The notes beneath the pieces are model-generated. The model had not been told where the DNA came from. It saw nothing but the letters and a program-made list of their open reading frames with translations, and ran no database searches. From the NCBI GenBank assembly GCA_025084515.1, contig JAJAGP010001495.1, positions 122,538 to 186,537 of the forward strand: a stretch of 64,000 nt of DNA, read 5' to 3'. Origin of the DNA: Ancistrus triradiatus (taxonomy: Eukaryota > Chordata > Actinopteri > Siluriformes > Loricariidae). Positions 1 to 9,736 of the stretch are shown piece after piece; position 1 is the first letter of the stretch; every line of letters starts with the position of its first letter. The position numbers and the translations under genes were made by a program.

Positions 1-560
1 GCCAAAGTTTTGACTGGAATAACAGGTAATGGTGGCACTGTGGTTGCTACTGTGCACAAAGCAGGTTGGGCACCTTATCCATGTTTTGCACACACCTTAA
101 ATTTAGTGGTAAATAGCTCCATTAAGGCTCTCTCTGATCTTTCAGACATCAACCATTTGTTGTGTTGTGCTGTTCTTCACCACATCACGAGCAGCAGAGA
201 GGCTCAAAGAAATTCATTTTCCAGAACACAAACTGATACAATCATTTGAAACAAGGTGGAACTCTGCATGTTGATAGACTATTTGAACAGAAGGAAGCTG
301 TTACCACAGACCTCTTGGAAAGCACTCACTATGCTTAAGTGAGGAAGATTGGTCCATGATCAGTCTCTCCATTGATGTCCTGAGATCATTTGAAAAAAGT
401 AACAAAAGAGATATAAACTAAAAAACATGTTTCAGTTTCAAAAGTGATTCACCTGGTGTGACTACTTGAGATAATGAGCGCCAAGGCAGCAAGCTAGCTG
501 CCATCAAGACTTGCTGCTATGGTGGAAAAAGCTTGCCAAAAAACTAAATGCACACACAAA
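1..560 (+). pseudogene. hAT-family transposase remnant (ZBED-like), 5' end cut by window
   Basis: An open frame at 10-249 contains CFAHTLNLVVNSSIKA (about 85-132), the conserved block of hAT/ZBED-type transposases just before the catalytic domain's helical insertion. After a stop at about 249 the similarity goes on in shifted frames: an ETRWNSA-like stretch near 250-268 and FEQKEAVTTDLLES near 281-321, which is the usual order in this family. Stops and shifts make it non-functional. The element continues off the left edge; its right limit near 560 is uncertain. hAT transposases cut and paste DNA flanked by 8-bp duplications; no terminal repeat is visible here. A domesticated ZBED gene is unlikely because the frame is broken. 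Confidence 0.75.
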
Positions 561-639
561 TGTATTGCATTCAGTTATGTTTTAGATTTGACACCTTCGG
601 GCTTTTTTTGTTTGGAAAACTAAAGCAGTACATAATTAT

Positions 640-1140
640 TGATTATTCACAGTTTCCATGAAATTAGGAAAAGTCACAAAGAACCATCCTAATTTAATGC
701 ATGCTTTGTGAGCCCCAACATAGTGGGCACAGGTTAGGACTGTAGACAGGACACTGCCATACCCATACCCTCTTTTTCCACATCCATGCCTTTGTAATGT
801 GTGCAGCATGTGGTTTTGCATTGTATTGTGTTGAAAACTGAATTTATGTCCCTAGAAAAGAAGTCGTCTTGAAGGCAGCATATGTTGGTATAAACTCTCA
901 ATGTACATTTTTGCATTAATGCTGCTATAACAGAATTTTAATTTGCTTGTTGCTGATAACAGTCTAGATGGTCCTTTTTATGTTTGGTTTGGTGCACAAG
1001 TCATCCATTTCTTCCAAAAACATCTGGATTAGAGATTCATCTGACCAAAATACACATTTGCACTATGTGATGGTCCATCCCAGATGCTGCCAAGCCCAGA
1101 GAAGTCGACACTGCTCCTGGACAATATTTAACATAAGTTT
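640..1140 (-). pseudogene. Degraded Tc1/mariner (IS630-type) transposase remnant
   Basis: Read on the minus strand, the stretch from about 1130 down to 640 follows a familiar fish Tc1 transposase in order: a WTI.. / WSDES-like segment around 1040-1110 that should hold the first catalytic Asp, then a QDNAKPHAAH-like segment spread over shifted frames around 790-830 that holds the second. Frameshifts and in-frame stops are frequent, and the PDLSPIENVW box expected next is only faintly recognisable near 720-760. A T-rich tract at 1140-1175 lies just outside. No inverted termini were found, so the limits are only those of recognisable coding similarity. Confidence 0.6.
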
Positions 1141-1352
1141 TTTTTTAAGCTTTTTAAGCTTTTTTTTTTTAAGTTTTAAGTGTCATTTGTGAATGTATCC
1201 CCATATTGTAGTGCTTGAAGGTTTGCCAAAATAAGCCTTTGTCCTTAAGGTTATATTAGCTATTGGCGACTGACAGTTCTTGATACAGTGCTGTCTGAGG
1301 GATTGGAGATCACGGGTCTTCAGTGTAGGCTTGTGCCCTTGCCCTCCACGCA

Positions 1353-1355
<3 letters not shown>

Positions 1356-1397
<42 letters not shown>
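1356..1397. repeat. (TA)n microsatellite
   Basis: About 21 uninterrupted TA units. The 72-bp segment shared with 4358-4429 begins 18 bp further on. Confidence 0.95.
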
Positions 1398-1401
<4 letters not shown>

Positions 1402-1414
1402 CTTGTTTGTCTGA

Positions 1415-1486
1415 CTCTTTGTCAGGTTAACACTTCATATTTCATTACAGTCTAGACTCTCCCTTCCAATCTCTCCCCAGTCTTTA
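1415..1486. repeat. 72-bp segment identical to 4358-4429
   Basis: From CTCTTTGTCAGG to CAGTCTTTA this stretch matches 4358-4429 with no difference I can see. The second copy abuts an RTE LINE fragment. Direct orientation, about 2.9 kb apart. Probably part of a dispersed element I cannot name, or a small local copy. Confidence 0.85.
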
Positions 1487-1756
1487 CTTAATTTCTAGCC
1501 CTAAATTTCCCTGTCCCAACTTTTCTTGGAAAGTGGTGCAGGTCTGAAATGCAGGAACGGATATATATTAACAAATTATAAATGTTACTACATGATTTTG
1601 CTGTCATATTACAACGAGTATTATCATCCATCCTACAGTTAATTTGCTTTGTCGATTAAGTCTTAATATAATATTTTAAATAAAATTTTAATGTACTGTA
1701 CTATATTCTCAATAGAGCCTGCCCTAGACAATTAGCAGGTGCTTAGTGTCAAGCAG

Positions 1757-1770
1757 CCACCAGGGGGCTC
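1757..1770 (+). promoter_or_regulatory. CTCF-like motif
   Basis: CCACCAGGGGGCTC matches the vertebrate CTCF core (CCACNAGGGGGCGC) at all but one strongly weighted base. CTCF binds such sites to organise chromatin loops. Occupancy cannot be told from sequence; it sits just upstream of a degraded V-SINE copy. Confidence 0.45.
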
Positions 1771-1777
1771 TATAATC

Positions 1778-1985
1778 ATTCATTCATTTTCATACCCACT
1801 TAAATCCAATTTAGTATCGCAAGGAGCACACAGCACAAGGACTGTACCAACCCTAAACAGGACACCGATTCATCGCAGAGCACTTGCAGACTTACTCACT
1901 TAAACTGGATCACTTTAGAGACATCAACTGAGCTAATGCATGTCTTTGAAATGTGACAGGAAACCGGAGTACAAATGAACTCCAT
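1778..1985 (-). mobile_element. V-SINE (DANA/Mermaid-like), old degraded copy
   Basis: The reverse complement follows the V-SINE order: the conserved central box (GGAAACCGGAGT and GCATGTCTTTGAAATGTGACA in + orientation, near 1934-1970), then the tail block giving ACCAACCCTAAACAGG and ending in CATTCATTTTCATACCCACTTA at the left. Highly diverged. Confidence 0.6.
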
Positions 1986-2129
1986 ACAGTTTATGTAAGC
2001 ATTATTTTCAATAAATTGAGTGGCAATTGGCTTTAATTTAGGGTACTTTTTTACTCTTACTCATGTCAATATATTACGAGTAACATGCTATAGAGTAGAA
2101 ACTTTGACTAGACTTAACACCATTCATCC

Positions 2130-2620
2130 AATACGTTAAAACAACTGACAGATGAAGTGAATAACATTGATAGTGTGATGCTCAGGATGATATTCTGCTG
2201 GAAAATCTTGGCCTTGGAACACGTCCCACCTGTCAGCACTGTTGCAGACCAAGTTCACCCCTTCATGGCAATAGTATTCCCACATGGCAATGGTCTTTTT
2301 CAGCAGGATAATTTGCACTGCAACACTGCAAAAATTGATCAATTGTTGATTTAGCCTCCAAGTTCCCCAGATCTCAATCCTATTGAGCATCTGTGGGATG
2401 CGTCAGACAACCAAGTCCAATCCATGAAGGCTCCACGTCGCAACTTGCAGGACTTAAAGGATCTGCTGCTAACGTTAATGGTGCCAGATACCACAGGACG
2501 CCTTGAGAGGTCTTGCAGAACTCATGCTTTGATAGGTCAGAGATATGGAAGGACAAGTAGAACCCACTCAATATTAGGTATGTGGTTTTAAAGTTATGGC
2601 TGACTGGTGTATGTGTGTAC
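2130..2620 (+). pseudogene. Tc1-like transposase, C-terminal half, broken
   Basis: The frame 2157-2354 ends in LFQQDNLHCNTAKIDQLLI, matching the second catalytic Asp box of fish Tc1 transposases. After a stop codon at 2352-2354 the same frame goes on with PPSSPDLNPIEHLWD, the box with the third catalytic acidic residue, then NLQDLKDLLL. Residues between the two boxes have been lost and the end (near 2560-2610) is frameshifted. The terminal text TATGGCTGACTGGTGTA near 2596-2612 resembles the family's inverted terminus. The N-terminal half is absent here; another copy of the same family is at 42180-43130. Confidence 0.75.
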
Positions 2621-2649
2621 GTGTGTGTCTGTGACTCAATCTGTCCTGT

Positions 2650-3965
2650 TTTAATCTTAAAATTGATTAAATGACGTAAAAAACGAATCAAGTTCGAAAA
2701 ACAATACGTACCTTCATGAAATAATTCTCAGACCAACACAAAGATTCCTGTATTATGATGTCACCGTGCTCAGGGGTAAATAAACTTGTGTTCTAGGGCT
2801 GGACAGTTGTTGAATCACATGCATAGATGTAAGGTTGTGTGTAGTTTAAGTTTCAAATATGTCTGTTGATAGATGTTTACTGGATCTCTAAAACTACTTG
2901 AGAGCAAACATTGTATGGAACGTTTGTTATTAAACAGATCCTGCTCAAGTGGTATGTTTCTATTTTAGAACTGATTAGTATTTGGTATGTCCCCATTTTG
3001 CTGTAATGACAGAATGCACGCGAGCGACCATACACCTTTGCGCAAAACCTGATAATCTCTTATCTCACCATGATTTTACAATATTCCAAAGAGCACATTA
3101 CATGACATATGATAGTTTTCAATAGTTTACTGAAAAAGCTTTGTTAAGAAGCTAGGCTGGTCTCCCACATCCTGGCTGCTGTGTTCACAGAATCTCACCA
3201 CATAGCATCTATTATTTTTTATCCAGCTTTTTCAAAGCAGGTGTGCAAACTTTAGCCAGTAGCTAGTGTACGCTGATATTCCTGCCAAGCCTCGCCCACA
3301 CGCAAGACTCATTGGGCGAATGCTCTAGACAACTACCATTTCAATCTAATGCATGTTTCAAGTGCAATTTGTGTGAGTGTTAAATGTTCTTTCTATCACT
3401 ATCACAAAATTTGTGGCCCCCAAGAAACTCGAATTATGACAAACTGATTACTATTACCATGATCGAAACTGGGACCAGCCCATACTAAAACCTGTGAAAA
3501 ATAAAGGTACACAAAGGTGTGTCTGGATTTGCAGAATAGGCACAGAGGCAAGATCAGACACATGCTTGCTGAAGTCACCTGAATTGTCTGAGGTCAGTTC
3601 AGATTGTTTTAGGATATTTATTCAGCTTTTAAAACTGCTTATATAGCGATGGAGAAAGGATTTTTGTTTGTGTGTTTAGTTTATTTAAAGTCGCTCTTGG
3701 AAAAGGAAAAACATACAAAGGGAGAAGAAAATTTATACTTCAGTGCCTTTTTAGTAACTACCTAACTAGGATCAGCTAGTATAATGCACTTTGTAAGCAG
3801 ATAACTGTCCTGTTTAGTGTCTGTTTAGTGTTTAGTGGTAACTGAGTAATTACCACTCAACCACTACCGGTAACCACAGCTCAAGCCAGCTAAAGATATG
3901 TGCTCACTGATTTAGCTAGGAAAACAAACCAACAAATCAACATATGCTTTATATGAAATTATTCT
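2650..3965. other. No gene or named repeat recognised
   Basis: AT-rich, intron-like sequence with short open frames only. Nothing convincing was seen on either strand. Confidence 0.5.
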
Positions 3966-4358
3966 AACCAGGTTCTTCTTCTTCTTTCGGCTTCTCCCTT
4001 TATCAGGGGTCACCACAGCGAGTTAAAGGTTTCCACCTCACCCTGTCCTCCACGTCCTCTACCCTCACCCCAACTCCCTGCATATCTTCATTTACCACAA
4101 CCAAATAACTCCTCTTTGGTCTTCCTCTTCGTCTCTTGCCTGGCAGCTCCATCTCCAACATTCTCCTACCAATATATCCACTATCCCTCCTCTGCACATG
4201 TCCAAACCGTCTCAGTCTTCCCTCTCGAATTTTGTCTCCCAATTTTCCAACCTGTGCTGTCCCTCTGATGATCTCATTCCTAATCCTGTCCACCCTAGAC
4301 ACTCCTAAAGAGAACCTCAACATCTTAAGTTCTGCCACCTCCAGCTCTGCTTCCTGTC
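3966..4358 (-). pseudogene. RTE-type LINE, reverse transcriptase C-terminus and 3' tail
   Basis: The minus-strand frame 4338-4003 encodes the typical end of a fish RTE LINE ORF: LGVSRVDRIRNEIIRGTAQV, then LRRFGHVQRRDSGYIGRR, a basic GKRRRGRPKRS segment, and the terminal RWKPLTRCGDP before the stop. The frame extends upstream of the first Met to about 4358 (QEAELEVAELK). Downstream on the minus strand the tail reads GGGAGAAGCCGAAAGAAG and ends in a (GAA)n-like run at about 3966-3985, the usual RTE 3' end. RTE elements are 5'-truncated on target-primed insertion, which fits the missing endonuclease and most of the RT. The junction at 4358 meets the 72-bp shared segment. Confidence 0.85.
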
Positions 4359-4429
4359 TCTTTGTCAGGTTAACACTTCATATTTCATTACAGTCTAGAC
4401 TCTCCCTTCCAATCTCTCCCCAGTCTTTA
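4358..4429. repeat. 72-bp segment identical to 1415-1486
   Basis: Second copy of the direct repeat; it lies exactly where recognisable RTE coding sequence stops. Confidence 0.85.
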
Positions 4430-4593
4430 TATGCAGCCTCACTGCTCATCAACTTATCCCCTTGACTTTCACCCCGGCCTTCTTAAACGTCTTTGCAGTC
4501 CCATCCACTGTTCAGCCCTCCAAACCTCCATCCTAACCCTCCACCCTTCTTTCTAGCCTTTCCAGTTAGCGGCCACATATAACCTTTTGTTAT

Positions 4594-4685
4594 TCATCCC
4601 AATCCCATCCCCACCCTTATTCACCCCATCCCCACCCTTATTCACCCCATCCCCTCCCTTATTCACCCCATCCCCTCCCTCTTAT
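4594..4685. repeat. 21-bp minisatellite, about 4 units
   Basis: Unit TCACCCCATCCCCACCCTTAT with a C-to-T variant in later units; first and last units are imperfect. Strongly strand-biased (pyrimidine-rich on +). It produces the meaningless open frame SPPLFTPSPPLFTPSPPLF. Confidence 0.9.
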
Positions 4686-4699
4686 ATTCAAACTCATTC

Positions 4700-5590
4700 A
4701 TTATTTACCCCAACCTTAACTAGTCACGTTTATTCTCCATCAGCCCTGCCTTCTGCTGCTTTTGTGGCTATTTTTGGATTTGTCTTTTAATCAAGAACAA
4801 TTCACCATCTCCATGTTTTAATACATTGTTAACTTCCCCTGATCCTCCACTATGCTTGACTCATCTTCATAGAAAATAGTCTCGTTTTTGCTTTTGTGAC
4901 ATAAATACCAGATGTGAGGGAAGACGTTTTAAACAAAATGAAAGTGGTGGGGGAGGGGTGTCACACATGCACACACACAGAATTACTGAACCAAACAGCC
5001 TAAACACTAGCTGTATGACATTAACTTTAGTGTATCACGGGAGCTGAATAAATAAACACTGCACAGCGCCACTGTTACCAATAAACCCCAGTCTGACCTG
5101 GGACTACAGGGCACTAAACTTGACTTTCTTAGTGTTTCAGGATATAGCTTAGTGGACAGACGTGTGAGTGGTGTCTTTAGAGGCATAAGCAGGAGTGAAA
5201 TTGATTGGCCAATCTACTGTTAAATTTGAATATTTCCTCAATAAATATTGACTTACTTAATAAATAAACATATATAACAGTGCAACCCTACACCACTATA
5301 TTAGACAATTGTAATCCACTATTTCAACCTTGTTTCATTTTTAATTGAAATATTATTATTATCATTTATTTTTTGCAGCCCCAGCAGTACCCCCCTTCCT
5401 GTTCCTGTGGTACATTCTGGCTTTAGCTAATTTCTCTCATTGATAATCTATTTATACTCATCAGTATGCAAAATCTCACTCCATATCTTAGATGTCCAAT
5501 ATTTGTGTTCTGGTGCTGTTTTCCTCCTCTTTGCCTTCAGTAATGACATCTTGACACATGTATTCCCCCCAAGAAATTGTCACCTTGTGT
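4700..5590. other. No gene recognised
   Basis: C/T-rich to AT-rich intron-like sequence after the minisatellite. A GT-free purine/pyrimidine mix with no coding signal. Confidence 0.5.
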
Positions 5591-5594
5591 TTAA

Positions 5595-5847
5595 GGTGGT
5601 AGTTACATCAGACCCATGCAGATGGCATTGCATGGTGATGATCAGACTATAAATACCTGTGGGGTGTGTGATGGCATTCATACAGTAGAATGAGAAGCGG
5701 TGGATTGGCAGAAAGGAGTGACTGAATGTGGGCGTGCCAAAGACCATGGACTGAAGGAAGTAGCTGAATTTGCAGGTGTATCAAAGTGTATGGTCATACA
5801 TGTACAGTATGTATCTACCAACAGTGGCAACAATTCCAGTTCCAGTG
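5595..5847 (+). pseudogene. Possible Tc1-like transposase N-terminal helix-turn-helix remnant
   Basis: One frame near 5752-5820 reads LKEVAEFAGVSKCMVIHV, with the look of the paired-type helix-turn-helix that opens Tc1 transposases. The frame is not continuous, and a tRNA-SINE starts at 5848. Without a search this could be chance. Confidence 0.35.
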
Positions 5848-6056
5848 GGACTGTGGTACCCTAGCGGTTAAGGTACTGGACTATGGACCAAAAGGTCCAG
5901 GGTTCAAATCCCATCTCTGCCAAGCTGCCACTGTTGGGTCCTTGAGCAAGACCCTTAACCCACAATTGCTTGGATTGTAAGATTGTATCAATTGTAAGTC
6001 GCTCTGGATAAGGGCGTCTGCTAAATGCTGTAAATGTAAATGAAATGTAAATGTAG
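5848..6056 (+). mobile_element. tRNA-headed SINE with L2-type tail, copy 1
   Basis: The head GGGACTGTGGTACCCTAGCG holds an A-box-like motif (other copies read TAGCCTAGCGG) and GGTTCAAATCCC is a perfect B box for RNA polymerase III. The head most resembles a tRNA-Leu (GTTAAGGTACTGGAC... CACCTCTGCC in other copies). The body has CCACTGTTGGGTCCTTGAGC and AAGACCCTTAACCCACAATTGC, and the tail AAGTCGCTCTGGATAAGGGC then GTCTGCTAAATGCTGTAAAT. At least eleven further copies lie in this window. Confidence 0.9.
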
Positions 6057-6261
6057 TTTACAGGAAATTCTCATCAGAATGCGTGGAGTGATTACATTTA
6101 GCCATTAGGTACGTTTCAGTCACAGTTGATTTTTTTTTCTGATGCTAGTGTTGAGATTCACCAGAAGCATCATGGAATTGTTTCAGATTTGAACCAAAAG
6201 TGAAGTTTGCTTTCATCCTAATTCTCAAATATATCTTTAAGCACTGTCTGTATCAGACTTG

Positions 6262-6480
6262 GGAGTGGATGGCACACTGGTTAGCACAAAATCAGAATTC
6301 TGGCTTTGAGTCCCAATCTTTGCATGTTCTTCCCACGTACTCTGGTTTCCTCCCATATTCCAAAGACATGTGTTAGGTCAATTCGTGTCTCTGAAGTGTC
6401 CCAGTGTGAGTATGTGTGTGTGCCCTGCAATGGACTGGCACCCTGTCTAGGGTTGGTTCCCACCTTGCTGTTAGGCCACG
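6262..6480 (+). mobile_element. V-SINE copy, internally deleted
   Basis: Opens GGCACACTGGTTAGCAC, jumps to the conserved box TTCCTCCCATATTCCAAAGACATG, then the type-A tail GCCCTGCAATGGACTGGCACC and CCTGTCTAGGGTTGGTTCCC. Confidence 0.8.
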
Positions 6481-6879
6481 TCAAAATATATTGAATTAAA
6501 CTAGTATGGAAAGGGAGTGAGTTTTGGCAGTGTACCAGATCTAGTGTTGTTGTTATGAGGATTGTTTTCTTTGTATATTTGTACATATTTTATCTCTTTA
6601 ATCATAGGAATAACATACAAAGCTCATGCTTGAATTTCCTCATGCCGAGAATCTCCAAATCGCACTATTCAACTTCTTGGCCATCATTCTCTGCTCAGAC
6701 TATACTTGTCTAAGAAGCGTAATTTTATGCAGTTTACATCTACTTATTGGAGTTTTATGGAAGGCTGGCTGTCTACAATAAAGTAGAACCTAAAGGACAG
6801 TGTCAAGTCAAAATGTGCAAACGAACGTTTTTGAAAATCTAGTTTATCGTTCAGATTTTGTGTATAGTTGACTGAATGA

Positions 6880-6894
6880 ACACAAGAGGGCGTG
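6880..6894 (+). promoter_or_regulatory. CTCF-like motif, weaker
   Basis: ACACAAGAGGGCGTG fits the CTCF core CCANNAGRKGGCR in its 3' two-thirds. Binding cannot be judged from sequence. Confidence 0.3.
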
Positions 6895-6899
6895 TACGG

Positions 6900-7879
6900 T
6901 CTGATTTTTAGCAGCAGTGTTTCCCAACGCTAGAATTAGGAAGGTCTGCAAGACTTATGTTTAGCTTCCCTGTTGTGACACACCCATTATAACCCAGACA
7001 CAACTTGTTATTTAGCTCATTAGTTAAAGCACGTATAATAGTAGCATGGGACACACTAAATATGAATTGCACATTTGAGAATGAGGTAAAATTACCAGAT
7101 CTTGATCAGTGAAGTTCTCTGTACAATTTTATTCATTGTTACTGTGAAGGTTGGTGATCTCTGCCTGCTAGTTTTCATTTGCATGACTCTGCTTCATTTG
7201 TATGTCCCACATCTTTCTGGACACCTGCATTCTGATCCGGTTTGTAATGTAATCCTGCGCATCACCACCAGCTCCACCAAATTCTACTACAGTTTAAATT
7301 AAATGTCTACAGTTTGACCTTGCTGATGATATTCATGTTGTGTATAAAGGCATTTACTTTTACAAAACAGTCTTTTCCCTGAGTTCATCGTCTCTTTTCT
7401 GTTTGCTGGCAATGGCTGTGTGAAAAGGTGTGTGTGTGTCTCTATGTGTGTGTGTCTAGCCTTGTATATGAATGGAGTAGTGTTTGCCGGTGCCTCATGA
7501 ATGCTGTTTTGCAGGCCCTGCAGACAGGCCACCTCATTCACACATCTCTAACCCACCCCCAACCCATTTATATAAGACCCAGCCCCAAACACACTCAAGA
7601 CATCCACATTGAGTATAAAGTGGAAAACGAGCTGAAGACACTAATAATTCTGGCACTTGTGTAGATTTTCTTATGAAATTCTTAAGAATTGGTGCATGCT
7701 CCACTTATTTTGGCTACCAACTATCACTAATGCGACCATGTGTCTGTTTTAGGGATGCTTTTGATTGCTTTTGATGTTGAAATGTGGGCTGGCTTAAAAT
7801 AGTCAATGAGATGAGAACACTAATTCATCATCGATTCATAGTAAATGAAAATGAATATGAGATAATGAGAAAGGCAGCT
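6900..7879. other. No gene recognised
   Basis: Intron-like; holds a short interrupted GT tract near 7427-7456. Short open frames only. Confidence 0.5.
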
Positions 7880-8216
7880 TGGAGCGGCACAGTGGCTAGC
7901 ACTGTTGTCTCAAAGTGAGAAGGTCCTGGGTTTGATCAAAGGTGGAGTGGTCTGGGTCCTTTCTGTGTGGACTCTGCATGTCCCCCCTGTCTGCGTGGGT
8001 TTACTCCAGTTACTCCGGTTTCCTCCCACAGTCCAAAGACATGCTATAGGTTAATTGATTACACTAAAGTGGCCCTTAGTGTACGAGTGTGTGCCCTACG
8101 ATGGATTGGTGCCCTGTCTAGGGTTGTTCCTGCCTTGTGCCCTGTGTTGCCAGCTAGGCACCGACTGTCCCGCGACCCTGTACAGAATTAAGTGGATGAG
8201 AAAGTGAATGAATGAA
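7880..8216 (+). mobile_element. V-SINE, near full-length, tail type A
   Basis: Head GAGCGGCACAGTGGCTAGCA, B-box-like CCTGGGTTTGATCAAAGG, central V domain (CTGCGTGGGTTTACTCCAGT, then GGTTTCCTCCCACAGTCCAA), and tail CCGCGACCCTGTACAGAATT ending in GTGAATGAATGAA. This is the best type-A copy in the window and matches the DANA/Mermaid layout. Non-autonomous, moved by a LINE. Confidence 0.9.
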
Positions 8217-8566
8217 GGAATTAATGGATGAGAAAGGCAATTTATTTACCCTTGATCTGAAAATACTGTTGTTGTGGGGTTTTTTTTTTACTTATTTTGA
8301 GCGGCTCATTCCAATTATGTAAATAACTGTTTCTATTAGCTTTTGTTACAATTAAAGTGTCTGAATTAGCATGTTGTCAGCCCCGTATGATTTACTGCTT
8401 ATTCTGTCAGCACTCCATACACAAGGTCAGACAGTGCATGCTAGTTTGTTTTAATACGCCAAATTTGTGGTTACTGTGGTAAATGTTTGTGGTTACTATA
8501 GTGTGGTTGTTATTAAAAATGCTAAATTTGTACTTCCTATGGTATATTTTAAGTATATTACCATGA

Positions 8567-8690
8567 AAATTCACTTTCCATACCTGCTTAATCCAGGGTC
8601 ACTGGACCTAACTGGCAGGTCAGGGTGCAAGGCAGGAACCAACCCTAGACAGGGTGCCAGTTCATCACACCCTGGACATGTGGGGTATAT
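8567..8690 (-). mobile_element. V-SINE tail fragment (type A)
   Basis: The reverse complement of the type-A tail: AATTCACTTTCCATACCTGC, AGGCAGGAACCAACCCTAGA and CAGGGTGCCAGTTCATC. 5'-truncated relative to the SINE. Confidence 0.8.
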
Positions 8691-8900
8691 ATTCTAATAT
8701 TCTGATATACAGTATTTTTGGGTAAGTCATTCTCTGAATGGTTGTCTACCAAATGGCAGGGGTATAAATGTATTTTGACAGAATGTACACTATTAAATAA
8801 ATGAATATACGGATGATCATGTACCTACCTATGGAAAATGCATTCCTTTGCTAGTTCACCCAATATTAAAGATTTTTTAGCATGTTCATAAGCACTTAAG

Positions 8901-9098
8901 ACATTTACATTTACAATATTTAGCAGACGTCCTTATCCAGAGCGACTTACAATTGGTACAGTCTTACAACCCACGCAATTATGGGTTAAGGGCCTTGCTC
9001 AAATACCCAACAGTGGCAGCTTGGCAGAGGTGGGATGTGAACCCTGGACCTTTTGGTACATAGTCCAGTACCTTAACCGCTAGGCTACCACAATCCAC
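8901..9098 (-). mobile_element. tRNA-headed SINE, copy 2
   Basis: Full-length in reverse: tail ACATTTACATTTACAATATT at the left, B box complement near 9037-9050, and head complement ACCGCTAGGCTACCACAATC at the right. It ends about 150 bp before the candidate promoter region. Confidence 0.9.
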
Positions 9099-9239
9099 AG
9101 ACAGGATTGTACAGGATTCTAAAGTGTATTAAGATTGATATATACAGTTATGTAACTATATTTGTCCGGTTTTTCCACTTTCTTCGTCAAACAAGCGTGT
9201 TTGTGTTACAGCACCGTGCTCTTACCTCACAACCCTCTC

Positions 9240-9400
9240 TCGCGCATGTGGGTGTTACCGCTTTAAGAAAATGATAGTCTTCTATGAGGTTTTTAAGTGG
9301 GGCCCACCAGTCGATCCATCGTTCCATAGGCAGCAGAGCCCAACCTTTTTAAGAGTTCCCAGCGGCTGGGGGGCAGCCCTTCTGTGAGGTGAACGCGTCC
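9240..9400 (+). promoter_or_regulatory. Candidate promoter of a host gene
   Basis: CpG frequency rises here compared with the surrounding AT-rich DNA (CTCTCGCGCATG, and further CpGs to 9470), and the region is free of recognisable repeats. CCTTTTTAAGAG near 9343-9354 could serve as a weak TATA-like box. The inference rests mainly on the exon-like stretch and splice donor that follow. Start-site mapping would decide it. Confidence 0.45.
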
Positions 9401-9736
9401 TGTGTGAAACTCATTCAGTCGCGTCGACTTTTCGCCGGCTCCATGTGGGAAGCGGCTTTATTCAGACGATATGCTTCTGTTAAAACAGGTTTGCTTGTTC
9501 AAAGCAGATTTTAGGTGCAACTTTTAAAGCAGAAAAGTTTTAAAGAGTAAGGTGGACCTTCGAAAGTGACCGAGCGTAAAAGAAAAGCCGTGGTTCAGCT
9601 CAACTCTGCAGTGGGATTTGCAGTTTAACCTGGGAACGCTTGGGCATATTTGAAGCAGAGCAACTGGATACGAGCTTCAGCACTTTTAACCGTTCATTTA
9701 AACGTAATAAGGATAAGTGACTGCTGGACGCTCAAG
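9370..9736 (+). other. Candidate non-coding first exon ending in a splice donor
   Basis: About 370 bp of repeat-free, mixed-composition sequence with several CpGs (ACGCGT, GTCGCGTCGAC, TCGCCGGC) ends in CTCAAG|GTGAGT, a strong donor with cleavage after 9736. No long frame runs through it. The first ATG (9443) opens a 23-codon frame, MWEAALFRRYASVKTGLLVQ..., stopping at 9512-9514, which would be an upstream ORF. The exon would therefore be 5' UTR, with the coding exons beyond this window or in unrecognised small exons. I cannot name the gene. The left limit is a guess because the start site is unknown. Confidence 0.5.

Noticed and set aside
4136..4465. 109-codon plus-strand frame
   Set aside because: Antisense of the RTE reverse-transcriptase C-terminus.
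4587..4790. Proline-rich open frame (SPPLFTPSPPLF repeats)
   Set aside because: Product of the 21-bp minisatellite.
5848..5920. tRNA-like heads with A and B boxes (also at 40406, 41667, 55466)
   Set aside because: They are SINE heads, not tRNA genes: the acceptor stem does not pair and each is followed by the SINE body and tail.
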